Positions 60,833-64,000 of a stretch of DNA of 64,000 bases are shown here, piece by piece. Within the stretch, counting starts at the first letter, position 1. The number at the start of each line of letters is the position of its first letter. The notes under the pieces were generated by a model. That model worked only from the letters and a program-made list of their open reading frames with translations, did no database searches and was not told the origin of the DNA. The DNA is taken from the NCBI GenBank assembly GCA_910586035.1, contig CAJUHT010000001.1, positions 161,548 to 225,547 of the forward strand. Reading direction: 5' to 3'. The translations under genes and the position numbers were made by a program. This DNA is from an uncultured Christensenella sp. Its GTDB lineage: Bacteria; Bacillota; Clostridia; Christensenellales; Borkfalkiaceae.

Positions 60833-60870
60833 ACTGCGGAGGACAAAATTTGCCCTCCGCAGTTTTATTT
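60833..60870 (+). terminator. Terminator of fba
   Basis: ACTGCGGAGG and CCTCCGCAGT arms followed by TTTATTTT. Confidence 0.88.
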
Positions 60871-60896
60871 TGCCGTTATTGCACATACTCGTTTGT

Positions 60897-61307
60897 ATGA
60901 AAAAGAAAATATTAGCCGTTATCCTGCTTGCGCTTGGCGCCTGCCTGTGCCTGTGCGCGTTTACTTTGGATACTACCTCTTCGGTCAAAACGCTTACCAA
61001 GCCTTACATTACCACTTACGAATGCACGTTTGCCAGGTTTGGCGACGAGGACCTGCTTGAAAAGTACGACTATCTGAAAATAACGTTTTTAGACGATAAG
61101 CAACTCGAAGTTAGTTTTAAACGCCGAGGCGGTAAAAAGCGCTCGTACACGTGCGATTATTCCTACGACGATAAAACCCGCGAGTTTCAGGCGGAAGTGG
61201 GAATATTCGGGTTCAGATTTAAACAGGCTACTAAAATAGAAAACGGAAAATTTACTATAAATATGCCCGTACTCGGCAAACCGCTTGTTATGCGTTTTGC
61301 ATCTTAA
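60897..61307 (+). CDS. Small exported or membrane-anchored protein of unknown function
   Basis: About 136 residues from the ATG at 60897. The N-terminus MKKKILAVILLALGACLCLC is a signal peptide or anchor with three cysteines near its end; no clean lipobox. The rest is a charged beta-rich domain with EKYDYLKITFLDDKQLEVSF and a final FTINMPVLGKPLVMRF. I do not recognise the family; it might fit a small lipocalin-like or DUF fold. There is no obvious ribosome binding site. It lies just after the fba terminator. Confidence 0.6.
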   Translation: MKKKILAVILLALGACLCLCAFTLDTTSSVKTLTKPYITTYECTFARFGDEDLLEKYDYLKITFLDDKQLEVSFKRRGGKKRSYTCDYSYDDKTREFQAEVGIFGFRFKQATKIENGKFTINMPVLGKPLVMRFAS

Positions 61308-61315
61308 CAGAAAAC

Positions 61316-61338
61316 GCCGCAGGCTTAATACCTGCGGC
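61316..61338. terminator. Bidirectional terminator between two convergent small genes
   Basis: GCCGCAGG and CCTGCGGC arms around CTTAATA, followed by TTGATTTTT on the plus strand; the minus-strand gene ends 8 bp away. Confidence 0.75.
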
Positions 61339-61345
61339 TTGATTT

Positions 61346-61693
61346 TTATCTGCTAAATTTCCCTTTTATTTCCTGAACGCCCTCGTCCTCAACGTGGGCA
61401 AACAGAGCGTTCTCCGTCTGTTTTGCCTTGTCTTCCGTAGTTGCGTCCAGCACGTCGTCGATTGTAACCTGTCTTTCAACCGAGCGCGTGTAATTTATTT
61501 TAATGGCGTTTTTATCGTAAAAAGCCACGTCGTATTCCATTTTTTTAAGATTGCCGTCGGAATAAGACTTTTCAAGCTTTACCCTGTTCCTCTTTTCCGC
61601 CTTAGAAGTTTCAAGGGCGTAAATCAGATATATCAAAAACAGAGCAAGAAAAACCCCGCCGGCGCATATAAGCAAAATATATTCGGCTTTCAT
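61346..61693 (-). CDS. Small single-pass membrane protein of unknown function
   Basis: A 115-residue protein with one N-terminal transmembrane helix (YILLICAGGVFLALFLIYLIYAL) and a charged cytoplasmic-type tail rich in Lys, Glu and Asp (SKAEKRNRVKLEKSYSD, then VERQVTIDDVLDATTEDK). No recognised domain. It lies between two convergent or divergent neighbours and has no operon partner. Confidence 0.65.
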   Translation of the reverse strand: MKAEYILLICAGGVFLALFLIYLIYALETSKAEKRNRVKLEKSYSDGNLKKMEYDVAFYDKNAIKINYTRSVERQVTIDDVLDATTEDKAKQTENALFAHVEDEGVQEIKGKFSR

Positions 61694-61821
61694 AACTGAA
61701 TTTTACCACCTGTCATTATCTTTTGTCAATTACCGTTCGACAAATTTATGTATTCATTACTTATTTTACCCCAAATTACGCAAAATACATAAAAATAGGT
61801 CTACACAAATATATTATTGCA

Positions 61822-62862
61822 ATGAAAAAAATAATGTTTTGCGGCGGCGGCAGCGCGGGGCACGTTATGCCCAATATTGCCGTTTATGAAATTTTAAAAG
61901 ACAAATACGATATGTACTATATGGGAACGGACGCAATAGAAAAGAGCATTTGCCGCACTCACGGCATTCCGTTTTACGAATTTGGGGGAGTTAAGCTTGT
62001 GCGCGGAAAAATTTTATGCAATCTGTCCATTCCTATCAAGCTCATTAAAAGCATAAAAAGTTGCAAACGCATACTCGAAAAGGCTAAACCCGACCTGCTT
62101 TTCTGTAAGGGCGGATACGCTTCTCTCCCGCCCGCCGTTGCCGCGGCAAAACTCGGCATTCCCGTATTGACGCACGAATCCGACATAACCGCGGGGCTTG
62201 CAAACAAAATAATTGCGCGCAAGTCGGACGAAATTTTAACTTCTTTCCCCTCAACTGCGGAAGAGTTTAAAAACGGCGTATACACGGGCTCGCCTATGCG
62301 CGAAAGCCTTTTTAATAGGGATAAAAGCGCGGCACGGGCGCAATTCGGCTTGGATAAGCGCCCCACAATATTGGTTTTCGGCGGCGGAAGCGGCTCTAAA
62401 ATTATAAACGACAATCTGCGTAAAAACCTGTTCCGCCTCTGCAAAAATTATAACGTTTTACACATTTGCGGCAAAGGCAACAAAATTCAAAGCAAAATAA
62501 CCGGCTACACACAGATAGAGTTTTTCAACGATATGGGCGCAGTGTACGCCTGCGCCGACTTCGCCGTTGCAAGGTGCGGCTCCAACTCTGCGTTTGAACT
62601 TATCGCTATGAGAATTCCCACTCTGTTTATTCCGCTCGACAACGGCAGTTCGCGCGGCGACCAAATTAAAAACGCCAAATTTTTTAAAGACAAGCGGCTT
62701 TGCCACGTACTTGAAGAAAGAAATTTGAACGAGCCGACTTTATATGAGGCGATAGAAAATCTTATTGCCGACAGACAAATAAAAACCGCGCTCGAAACGT
62801 GCGGCATCGAGTGCGGAAACAAAAAGATTATTTGTGAAATTGAAAAATTTATCAGCCGATAA
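61822..62862 (+). CDS. murG: UDP-GlcNAc transferase MurG
   Basis: About 346 residues from the ATG at 61822 (MKKIMFCGGGSAGHVMPNIA). GGGSAGHV is the N-terminal glycine motif, HESDITAGLANKIIARKSD the acceptor side, VFGGGSGS the inter-domain region, and ARCGSNSAFELIAMRIPTLFIPLDN the UDP-GlcNAc site, where MurG usually has AGA..T.E. It adds GlcNAc to lipid I on the cytoplasmic face to make lipid II. It stands alone and not in a dcw cluster, as in many Clostridia. Its last 11 bp overlap the end of the convergent mntP gene. Confidence 0.88.
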   Translation: MKKIMFCGGGSAGHVMPNIAVYEILKDKYDMYYMGTDAIEKSICRTHGIPFYEFGGVKLVRGKILCNLSIPIKLIKSIKSCKRILEKAKPDLLFCKGGYASLPPAVAAAKLGIPVLTHESDITAGLANKIIARKSDEILTSFPSTAEEFKNGVYTGSPMRESLFNRDKSAARAQFGLDKRPTILVFGGGSGSKIINDNLRKNLFRLCKNYNVLHICGKGNKIQSKITGYTQIEFFNDMGAVYACADFAVARCGSNSAFELIAMRIPTLFIPLDNGSSRGDQIKNAKFFKDKRLCHVLEERNLNEPTLYEAIENLIADRQIKTALETCGIECGNKKIICEIEKFISR

Positions 62863-63448
62863 TTCCCTCTACAAGAATTTTTATGCCTATACCTACCAGC
62901 ACTATACCGCCTATTATTTCGGCAATGCTTACCTTGTTTTTAAACAGTTTGCCTATCCTGATACCGATTATTAAACCAACAAGGCTAATTAAAAACGTTA
63001 CCGCGCCGATAACGCCGACAAATGCAAAAATATTGTAGCTGTTTACCCCCGGCATTGCGTTTAACGTTATGCCTACGGCTAATGCGTCTATACTCGTTGC
63101 AACGCCCTGCAACAGCACTTCGGGATAGGAAAACTTTTTTACCTTTACCTCGCCGTCCTCCGCCCTTAAATCTTTAATGCCGTCAAACACCATTTTTCCG
63201 CCGATAATTAAAAGCAGGAAAAAAGCAATATAATGGTCGAACGCGTCTATGTATTTAGAGAAAAGCGAGCCCAAAAAGTATCCCGCAAGCGGCATTACCG
63301 CCTGAAATATGCCAAAGGTCAATGGTATTGTAACCGCCTTGCCCTTGCGCATATTGTTATAGCACATACCGTCGGTAACTGATACCGCAAACGCGTCCAT
63401 AGCAAGCGACACGCCGATAAGCACAATTTGAAAAACCAAAAACCACAT
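62852..63448 (-). CDS. mntP: Manganese efflux pump MntP
   Basis: A 198-residue protein with six hydrophobic segments and the two MntP signature aspartate/glycine sites, VSLAMDAFAVSVTDG in helix 1 and EVLLQGVATSIDALAVGITLN in helix 4. It exports Mn2+. The end overlaps murG (convergent) by 11 bp; no shared terminator is seen there. The region upstream to 63600 is AT-rich. Confidence 0.93.
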   Translation of the reverse strand: MWFLVFQIVLIGVSLAMDAFAVSVTDGMCYNNMRKGKAVTIPLTFGIFQAVMPLAGYFLGSLFSKYIDAFDHYIAFFLLLIIGGKMVFDGIKDLRAEDGEVKVKKFSYPEVLLQGVATSIDALAVGITLNAMPGVNSYNIFAFVGVIGAVTFLISLVGLIIGIRIGKLFKNKVSIAEIIGGIVLVGIGIKILVEGIIG

Positions 63449-63598
63449 ACAGTAATATTATAATATAACTTATACTATTTGTAAATGCATTTACAACAAC
63501 ATAAAAGGCAAAAATATTTTTAAAATTTTTAAAAAATCACCTTTAAAACGTTTGGCTTTTAATTTTAAATTAAGTATAATGTATAGGCAATTGGTCAT

Positions 63599-63675
63599 TG
63601 AGGTGTAGCGCAGTTTGGTAGCGCGTCTGGTTAGGGACCAGAAGGTCGTGGGTTCAAGTCCCGTCACCTCAACCA
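63599..63675 (+). tRNA. tRNA-Pro (anticodon AGG)
   Basis: A 77-nt tRNA with acceptor arms TGAGGTG/CACCTCA, D-arm GCGCAG...GCGC, anticodon stem TCTGG/CCAGA around TTAGGGA (anticodon AGG), T-loop TTCAAGT and encoded CCA. Like tRNA-Leu(AAG) it has A at position 34. Confidence 0.96.
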
Positions 63676-63752
63676 AATGCGAAAGAGTTAGAACACCGCA
63701 AAACGGAATATATTTTCGTTAACGGTGTCGCGGGCTTCGTCGCATACCAGTA

Positions 63753-63791
63753 AGAAAAAAGCACAAGGTTAAACGCCTTGTGCTTTTTTCT
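63753..63791 (+). terminator. Strong terminator downstream of tRNA-Pro
   Basis: AGAAAAAAGCACAAGG and CCTTGTGCTTTTTTCT arms around TTAAACG. The stretch between the tRNA and this hairpin holds no gene. Confidence 0.85.
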
Positions 63792-63903
63792 ATTCCCCAC
63801 CCAGAGAACCCACCCTTATGGACATAAATCAAAATAAATACTTTTCGTCATAAATTTACATATTTCAATATTTTTTACGCCAAAAGTGTGACATTGTGAC
63901 GGG

Positions 63904-63954
63904 GTGGCGTGGTAATACTATACGCCACAGTACGGGCGGCTTCGCCGCCCGTAC
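63904..63954. repeat. Two adjacent inverted repeats near the window end
   Basis: GTGGCGT (63904-63910) pairs with ACGCCAC (63922-63928). Immediately after, GTACGGGCGGC (63930-63940) pairs with GCCGCCCGTAC (63944-63954) around TTC. No T run follows, so they do not look like a simple terminator. From 63792 to the end no gene can be supported. Confidence 0.6.
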
Positions 63955-64000
63955 CCATTGCCGTTTATTTTCCGTGCGACGCAGTGCCAATAAGGTAATA

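Noticed and set aside
61723..61821. N-terminal extension of murG
   Set aside because: The extra 33 residues are not found in MurG and MKKIMFCGGGSAGHV begins at 61822, where the family normally starts.
63491..63676. Minus-strand open frame with the translation starting VEVTGLEPTTFWSL
   Set aside because: It is the antisense of tRNA-Pro, a well-known source of false small proteins; the tRNA on the plus strand is complete.

Overview
The window looks like chromosomal DNA of an uncultivated, probably gut-associated member of the Bacillota, class Clostridia (Christensenellales-like; inferred from gene content, not from a marker phylogeny). Supporting signs are a thrS T-box leader, the infC-rpmI-rplT cluster, a murB-PHP-whiA-dnaE run, DnaD-type replication proteins, GG(A/G)GG ribosome binding sites, sigma-A promoters and moderate GC. 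Most genes lie on the minus strand.

Layout. 1-5887 (minus): a tight run of a hydrolase-like protein, signal peptidase I, an ACT-domain protein, a UPF0210 protein, oligoendopeptidase F and the first 50 codons of dnaB, which runs off the window edge. 6137-8147 (plus): a DnaD-like protein and a phage-loader-like protein. 8283-12443: a frameshifted small membrane protein, a cation efflux protein, tRNA-Thr, a small cysteine-rich protein, a 1-phosphofructokinase-type kinase and pfkA. 12600-19808: dnaE, whiA, a PHP protein, murB and a solute-binding-like protein. 20069-29509: a pectate-lyase-like lipoprotein, yebC, a SpoU methyltransferase, rplT, rpmI, infC, and divergent thrS (with T-box) and leuS. 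29555-37151: an acetyltransferase, a leucine-rich-repeat protein, a decayed DUF4097 gene, tRNA-Leu(AAG), coaE, polA and tRNA-Leu(CAA).

37336-53840 is the accessory region of most interest: a surface-protein locus on the minus strand. A 3447-residue exported protein has a GLUG-type beta-solenoid, a long FIVAR-like helical stalk and a C-terminal type I dockerin. It is translationally coupled (ATGA overlap) to a membrane-anchored protein with an N-terminal cohesin-like domain. The pair suggests a cell-surface display complex held together by cohesin-dockerin binding rather than by sortase. Just upstream are an ER/SipW-type signal peptidase, a single-pass membrane protein and a GLUG-repeat lipoprotein whose promoter spacer contains eight consecutive G residues. 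The giant gene has its own promoter and a roughly 230-nt leader with three hairpins, the first resembling a terminator.

53981-64000: tRNA-Arg with a disrupted tandem copy, a TetR-regulated double ABC transporter operon, divergent gap and fba, two small membrane or exported proteins, murG, mntP, tRNA-Pro(AGG) and a hairpin-rich end. Two tRNAs, Leu(AAG) and Pro(AGG), carry an unmodified-gene A at position 34, which is uncommon in bacteria.
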